Shown: positions 1 through 13,321 of the stretch, in pieces | Layout of the letters: each line of letters starts with the position of its first letter | Numbering within the stretch: position 1 is the first letter of the stretch | Source: Fistulifera solaris | Lineage: Eukaryota > Bacillariophyta > Bacillariophyceae > Naviculales > Stauroneidaceae | Direction: 5' to 3' | NCBI GenBank assembly: GCA_030295235.1 | Contig: AP026145.1 | Location: 746,501 to 810,500, forward strand | DNA length: 64,000 nucleotides | The notes under the pieces: model-generated | Seen by the model: only the letters and a program-made list of their open reading frames with translations | The model's database searches: none | What the model was told of the DNA's origin: nothing | Translations under genes and position numbers: made by a program

Positions 1-134
1 GTCAACAAGGATTTGTTGCATCACATTATTGCTGTTCATCCAAAAGAATAACTGTTGCAGCAATAGTATAGAAACGAATACATATTATAAAAGGAGGTGA
101 CAGGGAGCTGCGTAAGGAGGCAAGGCAGTCCAAA

Positions 135-3100
135 ATGACCTCCAAAGATCCTCGCGAATATGTTCGGTAAGTTTCGATGGATTAGCTTGAAGGAATCCAA
201 ATTTTTGTGTCATTTCACCTAACTCCTATTCTATACAGTCTCGCGTGTGAACTACACTTGTCCGGAGCTTTGGAAGAAAGTGATCCGGTGGTAGAGGACT
301 TTTTAGCGAGCCCGGAGGAAACGAAATTGTTTGTGTGGACGTCCGCCGGCAAGATGCACGCCGGTCTTACGTTACCGTCGGCGGCGGTGACAGCAGCCAT
401 TGTCTTTTGCCGCTCCAACGAGTCGTCGACCCTCCAATGTTTGACGTTACCGTCCAGCGGCGACGAAACAACAACGACGACGACCACTTCTATCTTGCAA
501 GCCTTGCAAATTTACACGCAGCAATGTTTCATGCCCACCGTGCAGTCGATTTTGCAGCAAGATGAGGAAGCGCTGCAACGTCTGCAGGATAAGTTGCGAG
601 CTTTAGATGTGGCGCTGCAACAGACGTCTCGTTCCGCGCACTTGCCGTCGATTGAATTGCCCATTCATCCGATCCTGCAAGCGGCCGTGGAAAAGCGAGG
701 AGATGGTGTTTCGTCCTGGGACTGGGAAGCGCTGGGTCTGGCCGAAAAACTGAACGACGATGACTTTCTGAACGAACTGCAGGCCGAAGTCTCGGGCTGG
801 ATTGCGCAAATTCGTACCATCACCACCCTCCAGCCAGAATTGGTGATTCAGGCGTCGGAAGATCAAGCTCCCAACCCGGACGCTGTTGCTCACGAAATGG
901 CGTATTGGACGGCATTGCAACAAGAACTGCAACATGTCCAGGAACAGTTACAGTCACCCGGAGTCGAGGCGACGGTGGCTTTGTTGCGAGAAGCGAAACG
1001 CTTCGTGGCCACGTTGGCATTGGAAAACAACACGGGTCTCGAACAGGCCATGGCGTACGCGGCGGATATGACCCATTTTTGAAGGGATACCCGTTGGCGG
1101 ATTTACAGGCGGCGGTGGATTTTGAACAATTGGCGGCGGTGGTGCAAGCCATCTTCGATCATCTCAACAAGATCCGCTCGAGTCGTTACTACTCACTTCC
1201 CCGTGGGATTCTGTTGTTGGAGGGAACAACGGTCGTTCTTCGAGATGCTATTCAGCATTTGTTGCTTCAAGATAAGCACAAGAACTTCTTGTTCATGGAC
1301 TATGCGGACTATCAACGCAAAATTCGGTATCCTGTCCTGGACGTATTTGTGCAGTTTGAAGATCGTTGGCAGGAATGGAAAGAATTCATGCTGGATCAGG
1401 GCCGACGTCGGAAGGTGACAGGCCTCAGTAAATTGCTGGATAGAATGGTATTGCACCACATGCCATTGAGAGAACGACTGGACCAAATTGATGAATTCCG
1501 CCAAGCTCAGGAGACCCTACGCAATGTTGTTCACACGGTGTTGCGGGAAGATGAACCCACCGCGTTGCAGCAGGTGGAGCACGCTCCTCGGCAAATATTT
1601 GGAAGTATTGCTGTCCTCGACTTGAGTCCAGGAGGGAAACAAGCCTTGGAAACAGCACTAGAAGAGTATGACCTGCAAACCGATGCTATAGAGGAACGTC
1701 TAGCCCGACTCCTCCGTGAAAAACTGGAGGCATGCCAGGTATGTATACATGCGGCTCGGATTTTTGAAAGTTTGATAGCTTTTTTTAACCGTGTGATCTT
1801 TCCGCAGGATGCTGAAGACATGTTTGGAGTATTCGCTCGCTTCAATCTGCTCCTGACGCGAAGCCGAGTACAGTCCGCTGTGAAGGAGTTTCAGATGCAG
1901 CTCATATCGACTGTCGCTGAAGCTGTAGAGAAACTGCAATCGAAATTTACTTTAAAGTACGAAGCGTCGCCGGCTGCCCGCATTTCACGTCTACGAGGAA
2001 TCCCTCCTGTAGCGGGAAAGATTCTTTGGGCGAAACAAATGGAGCGACAAGTTCAAACATTGATGGAGAGAATGAGTGATGTCCTCGGGCCGAATTGGGG
2101 ACAGCAGCTAGAAGGCCGTCAATTGAGCAAAAGCGGCGATGAGCTTCTTTCCAAGCTGGATGCTCGCTCGTATTTCCGGAGCTGGGTGACAGAGTGGGAG
2201 CGCGAACTTTCGTCTTCGGCCCACAATAAGCTCAACTCGTATCCAGTGTTGATTGAGAACCAGCAGGGAAAGCTTGTCGCTAGAGTCAACTTCGATGAAA
2301 GAAGCGAGCTTCTTTTCAAAGAAATACGACACCTAAAGTGGTTAGGTTTTGCAAAGGACATCCCACGCACGTTGGTCATGGTCTCTGACGAAGCTACTGC
2401 TCGCTATTCATATGCAGTGGCAATCAAGACGGCACTTCGCTCCTATCAAGCTGTCCGTGTCTTGATAAGTTCTGAACTAGAGCCACTTGTGATGCCGCAA
2501 CTACTCGAAATTCGCGAAATTATTTCGGAAGCCTTCGATGTGAAGTTATCTACTTCTACGGCTGTTTCCAAGAAACACCGTGTCCGCTGGGATGCAAAAG
2601 AAATGACTGATTGGGTTATCCGCTTGACTGAGTCTGTCACAAAGTTCGAAGATCGAGTAGAGCAACTTCTTCGTGCTTGTGATAAGGTTGATATTGCGTT
2701 AAATTTGATGGAAAAGGTGGATTACAACGCCAACATGTTTCTTGGTGTTTTGAGTAGTATCCAAAAGACAATAGATGAGATGTCGCTAAGTGGCTACTCC
2801 GACCTGGACTATTGGGTTAACACAGTCGGAGACAAAATGGCTGAGGTTCTTGCAAAACGCCTTGAAAAGGCTCTCAAAGGGTGGAACAGGGCACTTCGAC
2901 TCTCGAAGGAGAACTTGAATAGCCACTCAAACGAAGGTAACGAAGTAGATGGCGATATGAATGAGAGAGATGACGGCCTTGAGCTAGCTGTCTTGCCGAT
3001 GCAAGTGAATCTAGAAATTGTTCTCCGCAATCAAGAAATTTCTGCTTCGCCCTCCTTACCATCTGTTAGAGCCCACTTTCTAGACGCGCTGCATGCGTAT

Positions 3101-6100
3101 ATCGGTACCGTGTGTAATTTGCCACGACCGAGAGGCGGTCGTTACGAAGTCTTTGATGGTATTACAGCCAAAAGCTCCAATGATCTAAAAGTTTCGGCAA
3201 ATTGCTTTGATGACTTGTTGAGTTTAGTTCCGGTGGAGGTTGTTTCGGAAGCCTATACCTGCATCGAGCACCACGTCAACGAAGCAGCAGTCTTCGTTGA
3301 CCAATGGTTGGCATACCAGACACTTTGGGATACTCAAGTTCCTGATGTAGCTGCAGCGGTTGGAACCGACGTGCACAAATGGCAAATGCTTCTTGCTGAA
3401 GCTGCAGACGCTCGCGCGACTCTGGATCTATCAGCTTCTGTCTCTGATTTTGGTCTGGTCACAGTAAAGTATGGAAAGGTCCAATCTCAGATAAATTTGA
3501 AGTACGATTCGTGGCAAAAAGAGTTACAAGCTTCATTTGCTACAATTCTGGGACAATGCATCTCCGAAATGCACCGAACAATCACAACTACTAAAACAAA
3601 GCTGGAAGAAACGACTCTTGATAGTGCGTCGACGGACAACATTGTACTCGGGGTTACATTTATTCAGGAAGTGAAGCAAAAAGTCGGTGTTTGGATCAAG
3701 GAACTAGACTTGCTTTGCTCCTCCGAGAAGCAGCTTAGGAAGCAACGGTACTTATTTCATTCGGAATGGCTTGAAACAAGTGTGTTGAAAGGTCTTTACG
3801 ACAGTCTCTTGCAGATTCTAGAGCGTCGCAGCAGAACGATGGAGCAACAAATCCCGCTTTTGCAAGCTCGAGTTGCAACCGAAGACAAGTCTGCTTCGAA
3901 ACAACTTGCTGAATTGGTTGACAACTGGAACGACAAGAAGCCACTAAGGGGAAATATGAGCCCTCCGAACGCCATGGAGCTTTTGGCAAAGTATGAAATT
4001 GACCTTAATAAGGCACACATCCACCAAGAGAATCTAGTTAAAGCGAAGGATGCGCTTGGATTAGAGCACATGGTGCAAGCCAATGACATTATAGCTGCTT
4101 TGAACGAACTGTCCGATTTGAAAGAAGTGTGGCAAGCGATGATGGAACCTTTCGAATCCTTACAACAAATTAAAGATACACTTTGGTCGAGTGTTGTGAC
4201 ACGCAAAATCAAGCGTGGTCTCGATGACCTTCTGGCATCAATGCGTTCACTCCCCAATCGGGTAAGGCAGTACGAAGCTTACACGCATTTGCATGATGCA
4301 GTTAAGGACTTCATTGCCGGACACGGACTAATGTCTGATTTGAAAACCGACGCGCTGAAAGAAAGGCATTGGAAAATGATACTCCAGCGTCTTGGAATTC
4401 GTATTCCTCTTGCGGATCTGACGCTGGGATTGCTTTGGGAAAATGGTGTGTTGACGAGAAAGAAAGAAATAAGCGAAATCTTGTCAATGGCTCAAGGCGA
4501 AATGGCTCTAGAAGTTTTTCTCACCCAAGTTCGCGACCGGTGGACTAAACAAGAACTGGATTTAGTACTTTTTCAGAACCGTACACGTCTCATCCGTGGC
4601 TGGGACGAACTCTTTGCCACGCTCGACGACCACATCAATGGTCTCGTGCAAATGAAGAGTTCCCCATTCTATCGTGCTGTGAGGGAGTTCCAAGAAGAGG
4701 GGAAGCTCTGGGAGGACCGTCTTACCAAGCTCCGAGCTGCATTTGACGCTTGGGTCGACGTACAAAGGCGATGGGTTTACCTTGAGGGGATTTTTGTTTG
4801 GAAGTTCGGATATCAAGGCGCAACTTCCTGCAGAGTGGTCTCGTTTCAAGAGCGTGGATACAGAATTTGTTGCTCTAATGAGACGTATTGCAAACAAACC
4901 AAATGCAATGGAAGTTCTTAATATTGATAACCTCCAGCGAACCCTGGAGAGACTTGGAAACTTAATGGGGGTTATTCAACGTGCACTCGGTGAATACTTG
5001 ACGAAGCAGCGCAGCGACTTCAGTCGCTTTTATTTTCTTGGTGATGATGACTTGTTGGAAATCATGGGAAATTCTGGCGAACCAGGAAAGGTGCTTGCTC
5101 ATATTGGAAAAATGTTCGCCGGTATTGCTGGGGCGCGAGTTGTCTCGGAAGGACTTCCGGAAAACGTTCGGACGCGCTTGGATGCAATGGTCTCGAAAGA
5201 CGGTGAGATCGTACCATTCCACAAGCCAATCGATATAACGGAGACCACGAATGTCAAGGATTGGTTGAAGGATGTCGAAACAGGAATGCAGACAACACTG
5301 GCACTACTTCTCGAATCAGCGGTCCAAGAAGATGACTATACAATTGATACCAGCTTCACAATAGATAATGCAGAGAAATTTGTTGGATGGGCGACGAAGT
5401 TTCCCGCGCAGGTAATGATTCTTGCTACACAGATAAACTGGAGCATGGGAGTCGACAAAGCGCTCCAGGATCAGGATGTTGAACAGTCATTATCATCTTT
5501 CCTAGCAATGTTGGAATGGAAACTTGAAGTCATGGCGAGTACAGTCTTGGAAGAATTACCTTCTGATGCGAGAAAGAAATTTGAACAAATGATCACAGAA
5601 CTAGTTCGTCAAAGAGACATTGTTCGATCTTTGCAAAATGAGGGAGTCAAGAATCCAAAAGATTTCCGTTGGCTTTACCATCTTCGATACCGCTATAATC
5701 CTGCAGCTGAAAATTTATCAGAGAAGCTGGTTGTTATGCTTTCAAATGCATCCTTCCAATACGGATTCGAGTACCTTGGCATTGGGGAGCGGTTGGTCCA
5801 AACGCCACTCACAGATAAGTGCTTTTTGACGCTGACACAGGCCCTTCATTTTCGTCTGGGAGGAAGTCCATTCGGTCCTGCTGGTACAGGCAAGACGGAG
5901 AGTGTTAAAGCCCTTGGAGCCGCATTAGGACGGTTTGTGCTAGTTTTCAATTGCGATGAAACATTTGACTTCAGTGCAATGGGACGTTTACTTGCGGGGC
6001 TTTCGCAAGTGGGTGCGTGGGGATGCTTCGACGAGTTCAATAGGTTAGAAGAGCGCATTCTGAGTGCTGTCAGCCAACAAATCTTGACCATTCAGCAGGG

Positions 6101-9100
6101 TCTACTCGGCCGAAAATCAAGTGTCGAGTTACTTGGAAGAAATATTTCTTTGCACAGTAATGTCGGCATTTTTATAACGATGAACCCTGGATACGAAGGT
6201 CGTAGCAACCTTCCAGACAACCTCAAGAATCTCTTTCGGTAAGTCTATTTTTGGGCATAACGCATACCTTGCACAAATGTTGTCTTCTAAATTCTTTTAC
6301 AGGTCGATGGCAATGGTGGTCCCAGATCGCAAACTGATTGCTCAGGTTATGCTTTATAGCCAAGGGATTGTGACGGCTGAAAGACTTGCAGGGAGAGTTG
6401 TGGACTTGTTCTTATTTTGTGAAGAGCGTATGTCCAAACAACGGCACTACGATTTTGGACTGCGTGCACTGAAGACCCTGTTAGTGAGCGCTGGTGCTCT
6501 TAAGCGCAAAGCACTAGAGGGAAAAGGTAGCCTCTCTGGCGACGATCTTGCGAGGGAAGAAGAAGCTGCGCTTATAGCAGGAGCCTGCAACAACGTCCTT
6601 CCAAAACTTGTTGCTGAAGATATGTCTCTCTTCACTGAGATATTGAGTGAAGTGTTTCCTGGTGCTCAGGTCACCAAGATGGAAGACGAAACCGCCCGCG
6701 AACACATTATCGCCGTCTGCAGAGAACATCAGCTTGTATCGGAGACCGTCTTCGTTCAGAAGATACTTCAACTAAAACAAGTTATCGACTCGCGTCACGG
6801 CATCATGGTGGTGGGAAAGTCAGGTAAATCGGCAGCTTTGAGAGTGTTGCTCGCTGTTCTCGAAAAACTTGATGCGACCAAAGGTGAGCTGTATGTTATT
6901 GATCCTAAAGCAATGAGCAAGGACCGTTTATATGGTTCTTTGGACGGAACAACGCTTGAGTGGACGGACGGTGTTGTGACGAGTTTGCTTCGAAAAATCA
7001 TTGACAATCAGAAGGGCGAGGCTGATCGTCGGCATTGGATTGTTTTTGATGGGGACGTCGATGTAAGTACGAGAGATCATTAACGCGGTTCTGTAATATG
7101 GATGTCTTTCCTAATCTTTTCGTCGTAGCCTGAATGGGCCGAGAATCTGAATTCGGTACTTGATGATAACAAAATGTTGACCTTGCCCTCGGGAGAAAGA
7201 ATTTCGATTCCTGATAATGTTCGCATTATTTTGGAAGTTGACAATCTTTCCCATGCAACACCAGCGACAGTTTCGCGTTGCGGCATGGTCTGGTTTAGTG
7301 ATGATTGTATTTCAACTGAGATGGCGCTCAGTCACATGATTGATTCACTTGCAATAGACAACCTGGTCGAAGGGGTAACACAGAGCAGCGAAATTCCGGC
7401 CGCACAAACTCAGTTTATCATGGCAATTAAGCCATTGATACACTCTGAGAGGACCTCGTCTCTTGTTGTCGACGCTCTTGAATTTGCTTTACACGAGAAA
7501 CACATCATGGATACATCTAGAGACCAACTTTTGAAAAATCTTTGCTCCCTGCTCACCCAGGGGATCAGTCTTGCTGTGGAGTATGACGAAAACCATCCAG
7601 ACTTTCCTATCACAGGAGAACACATGGAAAAATTTGCAAAGCGCTGGATGCTTCATTCATTACTTTGGGCTTTTTGTGGTAGCGCTTCTTGGGAAGTTCG
7701 CAAGAAATTCAGCGATATGCTAGTAAGGACGAGCGGTATCATGCTTCCTGACGCAAATAATTGCGTATTTGATTACCGTGTTCGTGTTGACAATGGTGAA
7801 TATGAACCATGGAGTGATAGTGTACCAAGAATGGAGATTGAAAGTCACCGTGTTGCATCAAGCGATGTAGTTATTACGACAACCGACACAGTAAGACACT
7901 CTGAGGTCTTGGCTGGTTGGTTATCGAAACGGGTGCCTCTTATTTTATGTGGCCCCCCTGGTAGTGGCAAGACCATGACGCTTACAAGCGTCCTCCAAGC
8001 GTTTCAAGGCGTTGTTCTGGCTAGCTTGAACTTCTCTTCAAGGACCACCCCAAAAATTATATTGAAGACATTCTCGCAGTATTGTTCCTATGTGCGACGG
8101 GGAAAAGACGTTTATTTGGAGCCATCTCAAAACCTGGGTGACAACACTTGGCTTGTTGTATTCTGCGATGAAATAAACCTTCCCGAAAAAGACTCATACG
8201 GGACTCAGCGGGTGATTATGTTCATGAGGCAGCTGGTGGAACATGGTGGTTTCTGGAGAGGTGACAACATTTGGGTGAAGATCAATCGAATTCAGTTCGT
8301 CGGTGCATGTAATCCTCCCACCGACGCTGGCCGAGTCGCTATGTCGCACAGATTTCTACGCCATGTTCCAGTTCTTCTAGTCGACTTCCCTGCAAAAGAT
8401 TCGTTATTGCAGATTTACAGGACTTTTAACGGTGGCGTGATGAAATTATTTCCTAATCTTAAGGGCGAGACAGAAGCCATGACGGAGGCTATGGTCGAAG
8501 TGTACCTGGAAAACCAAAAGAAATTTACCCCGGAAATTCAGCCGCAGTACTTTTACTCCCCCTCGCGAACTGAGCCGTTGGGTAAGGGGGGTTTTCGAGG
8601 CGGTGAGGGATATCGACCATGGTTTGACAAGAGAAGAGCTTGTTCGAGTGTGGGCTCACGAGGCCCTCCGGTTGTTTGCCGATAGATTAGTCGAAAAGGC
8701 CGACCAAGAGTGGTGCAGCAATAAAATTGACGAAGTTGCTCGAAAGTGGTTCGCTGGAGTCGACTTTGATATCGCATTGCAAAGACCTATTTTCTACACG
8801 ACTTGGCTAAGCAAGGAAACAAAACGGGTGGACCGAGATGAACTCAAATCTTTCCTTGCTGCTCGCTTGCATGTGTTCTACGAGGAGGAGCTTGATGTCC
8901 AGTTGGTCGTCTTTGACGAAGTTCTTGAACACATTTTACGAATTGATCGTGTATTAAGACAGCCTATGGGCCACCTCCTTCTCGTTGGCGACTCTGGTGC
9001 AGGAAAAACTGTACTCAGTAAGTTTGTGAGCTGGATGAACGGACTCAACATATTCCAAATTAAAGCACACTCCCGCTATGGAATGGAGGATTTCAATGAA

Positions 9101-12100
9101 GATCTTCGAAATCTCATGCGGAGAGTAGGTGTCGAGGGAGAGAAGATATGCTTTATTTTTGACGAAGCAAATGTCTTATCTTCTGGTTTCATCGAGGCTA
9201 TTAACGCTTTGCTTGCAAGTGGTGAAGTTCCTGGTCTGTTTGACGGCGAAGATTTCTCTTCACTTATGACCTCCGTCCGTGACAGTGCAATGCGGGATGG
9301 CACGATTCTTGACTCTGAAGAAGAATTATGGCGCTACTTTACAGCCATTGTTCAAAGAAACCTCCACGTGGTTTTTACTGTCAATCCAAGTGGGGGCGAT
9401 TGGAAGAATAGGTCAACAACAAGTCCTGCCCTTTTTAATCGATGTGTCGTCGATTGGTTTGGGACGTGGGGATCCACAGCGATGGCCCAAGTCGGCAAAG
9501 AGTTTACTCTTCGCATTGATATGGGAGATTCTGAAGCTGAGGGAGGATCTTGGGGTATGGGAGATGGCGAGGAGCTGATGAAGAAAGTAGCCGATGTGTT
9601 CGACGGGTCGGGTACCATGAGGCAGGCCGTTGTTGCTGCTCTTGTAGCCATCCACGATATTGCTAGGTCGACTGCCGAGACAGCGGCTAATGAGACACGT
9701 AGTATTGCGAGAACATTTTTGTCACCGCGTGATTACCTAGCGCTTATCGAAAACTTTGTTTCTTGCCTTAACAAACGCCGAGAACAAGTTGAAGATGAGC
9801 AGCTTCACGTGAATGCCGGCCTAGATAAACTTCGACAAACCCAGGAAAACGTTGCCGAGCTCAAAAAGGGGTTGGGGGCCAAGACTGAGGAGTTACGTAG
9901 GAAGGAAGCGCTAGCGAATGAAAAACTTCAACAAATGGTGGCCGATCAGAATGTTGCTGAACAGCGAAAGGCCGAAGCGGAACGCATGAGTGCCGCCGTC
10001 GAAAAACAACAGATTCAAATTAATCAAAGAAAGGAGGAAGCACAAAAGACCTTGACGAAGCAGAACCTGCTCTAAGGAGCGCACAAGAGAGTGTGCGCGG
10101 CATAAAGAAGCGAGATCTTGACGAAGTGCGAAATCTAGCGCGTCCTCCGGCCAACGTAAAATTGACATTGGAATGTATCGCCATCATGCTTGGAGAAAGC
10201 AAAGTGGAATGGGCTGATATTCGCAAGGTGCTAAACAAGATTGACTTCATCCCCAGTATTATCAATTTCGACGCGGATAATCTCTCTTTGAAGCAGATAA
10301 ATCTTGTGAAGGAGCAGTACATAGACGGAAATCCTGATCTTACGGAAGAAAGTGTGACAAGGAGTAGCAAGGCGTGCGGCCCCCTTTACAAATGGGCCGA
10401 ATCGCAAATAAGATACAGCACAATTTACAATAACATACAGCCGCTGAGGGATGAAGTTGAAAGATTAGAGCAAGAGGCGTTAGTTGCCAAGGAGGATAAG
10501 TCAAAGATTGAGGGCGAAGTGCAAGATCTTGAGTCATCCATTGCTCAATACAAGACAGATTACGCTACTTTGATTCGTGATGTCGAGGCGCTGAAAGTAG
10601 AAATGGAAGCGGTCACCACCAAAATCGCTCGTGCGGAAAGCTTACTTCACAGTCTAGAACACGAGAGCCAGCGTTGGGCGAAAAGCTCAGAGGCATTTCA
10701 AACGATCATGAAGAGTCTCGTAGGCGACGGTTTGCTGATGGCTGGATTCCTCACCTACGCAGGCTTTTTTGACTTTCATAGCCGATCAAATATGATGAAT
10801 CAATGGAAAAAGGCGCTGGATTTACTGGACATTGATTTTCGCCTTGATCTCGGCATTGTAGAGTCTCTCAGTACAGCATCTCAGCGGCTTACTTGGGAAA
10901 GCGAAGGACTTCCAAGCGATGGACTTAGCCTTGAAAATGCTGTTATTTTGGATCACTCGACAAGGTTCCCCCTTATTATAGACCCTTCCGGTCAGGCCAT
11001 TGCTTTCGTCTTGAAAAAGTATTCGAACGAAAAGATTCAGACAACAAGTTTTGTGGATAAGGCTTTTGCCAAAACTCTTGCGAGCGCCGTACGTTTTGGA
11101 ACAGCACTCCTGGTCGAGAACGTCGAAACAATCGATCCTATATTGAACCCAATTTTGAACAAAGAACTTCAGCGCACCGGTGGTCGAACTCTAGTTCGCA
11201 TTGGGACAGAGGAGGTCGACTACAGTCCTAAGTTCAGAATTATTCTCAGCACAAAGAATCCAGCCGTCCACTTGACACCAGACCTCTGCTCTAGAGTAAC
11301 GTTGGTGAACTTCACTGTTACGCCTGACAGTCTTCAAAGTCAGAGTCTAAGCCAACTCGTTAGGGCTTTGAAGCCGGCCCTCGAATCACAAAGAGCTGCA
11401 CTATTAAAGCTTCAAGGTGAACAAAACGTAAAATTACGTGGTTTGGAAGACCAAATGCTTTCGAAGATCAGCGCTTGTGAAGGAAGTATTCTAGATGATG
11501 ATAGGGTTGTTGAAGGAATGGAAATCTTGATGAAAGAAGGCGCGCAAGTTGAAGAGCAGATTTCTCACAGCGCTGAAGTCATGAAACAAGTGCACAAAGC
11601 GGTTGCTCAATTCGAACCTTTTTCTTCCTTGTGTCGTAATCTGTTCATCTTGCTAGAAGCCCTCCGTGAGTTGAGCTTCTTGTACGAATTCACTGCAACG
11701 ACATTTATTTCCATCCTGCAACATGTCCTCAGCCAAATTCAAGGTGGAGACGACGACGCAAAAGTGCTTGAGGAGCTCAGACGTAGTCTCTTTTCCGAGA
11801 CCGTAGCTCGTATCGGTCGCGGCCTTCAAGTTGAAGACAAACTTGTTTTTTCCATCCTTTTGGCTCGGATCTTTAAGAACGACAAGTCCATTGGCGCAGA
11901 TACGGCAAGCTCTTCCTCTGACTTGGTCAAAATTATTGTGGAACAATTTGGCGAAGCTTTCCTTTGGCAAGGGCGTGGTCTGAACGACCTTGTCGACGTT
12001 ACTGAACTCGAGATCAATTCGACAACTCCTCTTCTTCTCTGCAGCGCACCAGGTCATGATGTGAGTGGAAGAGTCGAGGCGATGGCACGTGAATTGAACA

Positions 12101-12972
12101 AAGATCTCGACGCCGTCGCAATGGGCAGTGCTGAGTGTTTTGATATTTCGGAACAACTTGTATCGGTGGCTGCGAAACGTGGAACATGGGTCATGCTCAA
12201 GAACGTACACCTGTGCGCCGACTGGCTCCGCGAATCGTTTGTCAAAAAGCTTCAATCACTCAGCCCCGCAAATACACACAAAGATTTTCGCATCTTCATT
12301 ACGAGCGAAATCAATCCGCGTCTCCCGACCGGTCTACTTCGTATCTGTGATACGATTGTTGCACAGGCGCCTACAGGAATTAAGGCTTCCATGACGCGTT
12401 TCTTTACCAGCATAGCCAAAGAACGATTTCATTTACAAGTTCGCAGTCGTCTTTATTTACTGCTGGGTTGGGTCCATGCAGTCATTCAAGAACGTCTTCG
12501 CTTCGTACCAAACGGCTGGACCGAGGCCTATGAATTCACCGAAGCGGATGCACTTCATGCGTTGGATGTGATAGATAGTCTGTTGGAGGATGCGGGTCAA
12601 TCACTCGATCCCGAAAAGTTGCCGTGGGACGCTATACGCTCGACGTTACAGCGAGGTGTTTTTGGTGGTCGTGTGACGACGCCTCGTGACCAGCAGGTTC
12701 TCGACGATTTGATTGCGACCGTTTTTGTTCCGGAAGCATACAATGTGAACTTTGTTGTTGTCAAGAGCGACAACGTCGTATTACCCGAAACCACCACCCG
12801 CGAAACGTGTTTAGATTGGATTTCTCACCTTCCGGAGCACACACCGCCGACTTGGATTGGCCTGGACGCGAGTGCCGAAGTGGAACGAGAACAGAGGATG
12901 GCCCGATCAGTGAACGAGAAAGTCTCGATTCTGCAGGAAAAGTGTGACAGTGTTGATGGCAATGAGAACTAA
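135..12972 (+). CDS. DYNC1H1-like: Cytoplasmic dynein 1 heavy chain (four apparent frameshifts)
   Basis: Minus-end-directed microtubule motor subunit. Four coding exons: 135-166 (starts MTSKDPREYVR), 239-6238, 6303-7062 and 7129-12972, all with GT-AG introns that keep the frame and fit the family alignment. The tail, linker and six AAA modules follow the cytoplasmic dynein 1 order. Walker A motifs are seen in AAA1 (GPAGTGKT, about 5874), AAA3 (GPPGSGKT, about 7951) and AAA4 (GDSGAGKT, about 8988), with Walker B GCFDEFN in AAA1. The stalk and microtubule-binding region lies at about 9790-10620. AAA2 has a shortened P-loop, GKSGKS, at 6814-6831. Single-base lesions interrupt the frame: T run 1076-1080 (base missing), ATTTTTG 4790-4796 (extra base), C run 8558-8562 (extra base) and 10052-10053 (base missing). 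About 4,210 residues; it stops at the end of AAA6, so the usual C-terminal domain is absent. The family is certain; intactness is not. Confidence 0.95.
167..238 (+). other. Intron 1 of the dynein gene
   Basis: GTAAGT donor at 167 and a TATACAG acceptor ending at 238. Splicing joins CG to T (Arg) and gives the conserved continuation LACELHLSGAL. It leaves a first coding exon of only 32 bases. Confidence 0.85.
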
Positions 12973-13321
12973 TATAAACATTTCTGTTCGAAATGAAACT
13001 AAATTACATTCTTTTAATCTTAGCTGCATCGAAAGAACGAGATAAAAAGGTAATGATGCAATGTAATTCTGGCTCTATAGTCTAGCCGGCTACTGAGTAC
13101 AGAACTACGAGGAAAAAAGGTTAGGGCCTATAAATAATGATGTATGACCGCTACGACGAGAAGAGCAATTATGCTTAGCAGAGTTGAATATGATTTTTGC
13201 CAACATCATTCATTATTTTGATTATTGCAGCCTTGATTGGAGCAAGCATCATTTCTCCCCTTACTCTCTTCTCCTTTAACATGCCAAAGATCAATACTAG
13301 CCCCTTATTTGAAGTCATTCC
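12973..13321. other. Intergenic, AT-rich
   Basis: This follows the dynein stop. I looked for a continuation of the dynein C-terminal domain in all three forward frames and found none, only short ORFs with no family resemblance. Confidence 0.5.

Noticed and set aside
1068-1090. Programmed -1 frameshift in dynein
   Set aside because: The ACC CAT TTT TGA context is not a proper slippery heptamer, and similar lesions occur in ten other genes. A missing T is simpler.
11653-12255. 200-residue minus-strand frame within dynein
   Set aside because: Antisense to conserved dynein AAA5-AAA6 sequence.
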